A stretch of DNA of 12,247 nucleotides, from positions 1-12,247 of the forward strand of contig CAKTOH010000035.1 in the NCBI GenBank assembly GCA_934589705.1. Reading direction: 5' to 3'. The position numbers and the translations under genes are program-made. This stretch comes from an uncultured Oscillospiraceae bacterium. GTDB taxonomy: Bacteria > Bacillota > Clostridia > Oscillospirales > Oscillospiraceae. Positions within the stretch are counted from its first letter, which is position 1, and the number at the start of each line of letters is the position of its first letter. This document shows, in pieces, positions 12,049 to 12,247 of this stretch. The notes under the pieces were generated by a model, which was given only the letters and a program-made list of their open reading frames with translations, ran no database searches and was not told the DNA's origin.

Positions 12049-12184
12049 ATTTTTAACACCTTGGACAATTAATGGATTGTTTAAGCGTAAGCGAAAAAAC
12101 AGCCAACGAAAATTCTTGAGTAATAAATGCTAGTAGCAAATTATTCAGAAAGTTTGATTTGAGGCCGAAAGGCTTTAGATACAA

Positions 12185-12247
<63 letters not shown>

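Larger units (their letters stand above)
11658..12184 (+). promoter_or_regulatory. rRNA operon promoter region and 16S leader
   Basis: No protein gene is visible in these 527 bases. The region is AT-rich compared with the genes around it. It holds three tandem promoters (P1-P3, listed separately), hairpins near the predicted starts, an antitermination-like leader motif, and a small stem AGGCC-GAAA-GGCTT with a GNRA loop just before 16S. Confidence 0.85.

Noticed and set aside
10227..12068. A 613-codon open frame on the minus strand across asd, the CBS gene and the rRNA leader
   Set aside because: It runs antisense to asd and the CBS gene, crosses the rRNA promoters, has low-complexity His/Gly-rich composition and no family resemblance. 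It is an artefact of GC-rich third codon positions in the real genes.

Overview
The window looks like a chromosomal piece of a GC-rich, spore-lineage Clostridium-type Firmicute, probably a gut Oscillospiraceae/Ruminococcaceae relative. The reasons are strong AGGAGG-type ribosome binding sites, sigma-A promoters of TTGACA-17-TATAAT type, a Spo0A-type DNA-binding domain, an ECF-type thiamine transporter under a TPP riboswitch, and a 16S rRNA 5' end reading GGCGGCGTGCCTAACACATG. The genus cannot be fixed from 63 bases of 16S.

Layout. (1) 1-438 is a gene-free stretch with dispersed palindromic repeats and a promoter. (2) 439-1668 encodes an acidic amino acid/dicarboxylate symporter. It ends at a shared terminator and converges with (3) a barstar-like protein on the minus strand (1742-2014). 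(4) 2015-2658 has no gene; it holds a 224-bp MITE-like imperfect palindrome and several small palindromes. (5) 2659-4188 is a compact regulatory island. An orphan Spo0A effector-domain protein is read leftward, and an XRE repressor plus ImmA/IrrE-type metallopeptidase pair is read rightward. Two consensus promoters face each other across a cluster of four TACT-NN-AGTA operator-like sites. (6) 4211-4987 is a TPP-riboswitch-controlled thiT. (7) 5100-11165 carries all five enzymes from aspartate to threonine: lysC, asd and hom (rightward, hom-lysC-asd) and thrC-thrB (leftward). The two arms diverge from a 241-bp region with overlapping promoters. (8) 11226-11657 is a two-CBS-domain protein whose ribosome binding site lies inside the asd terminator. 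(9) 11658-12247 is the leader of an rRNA operon with three tandem promoters and the first bases of 16S rRNA.

How the parts fit. LysC phosphorylates aspartate, Asd makes the semialdehyde, Hom makes homoserine, ThrB phosphorylates it and ThrC makes threonine; the symporter could supply aspartate or glutamate. The least ordinary part is 2659-4188. There a phage/ICE-style repressor-protease pair appears wired to a Spo0A-type DNA-binding protein that has no receiver domain. That wiring is inferred from promoter and operator geometry and has not been demonstrated.
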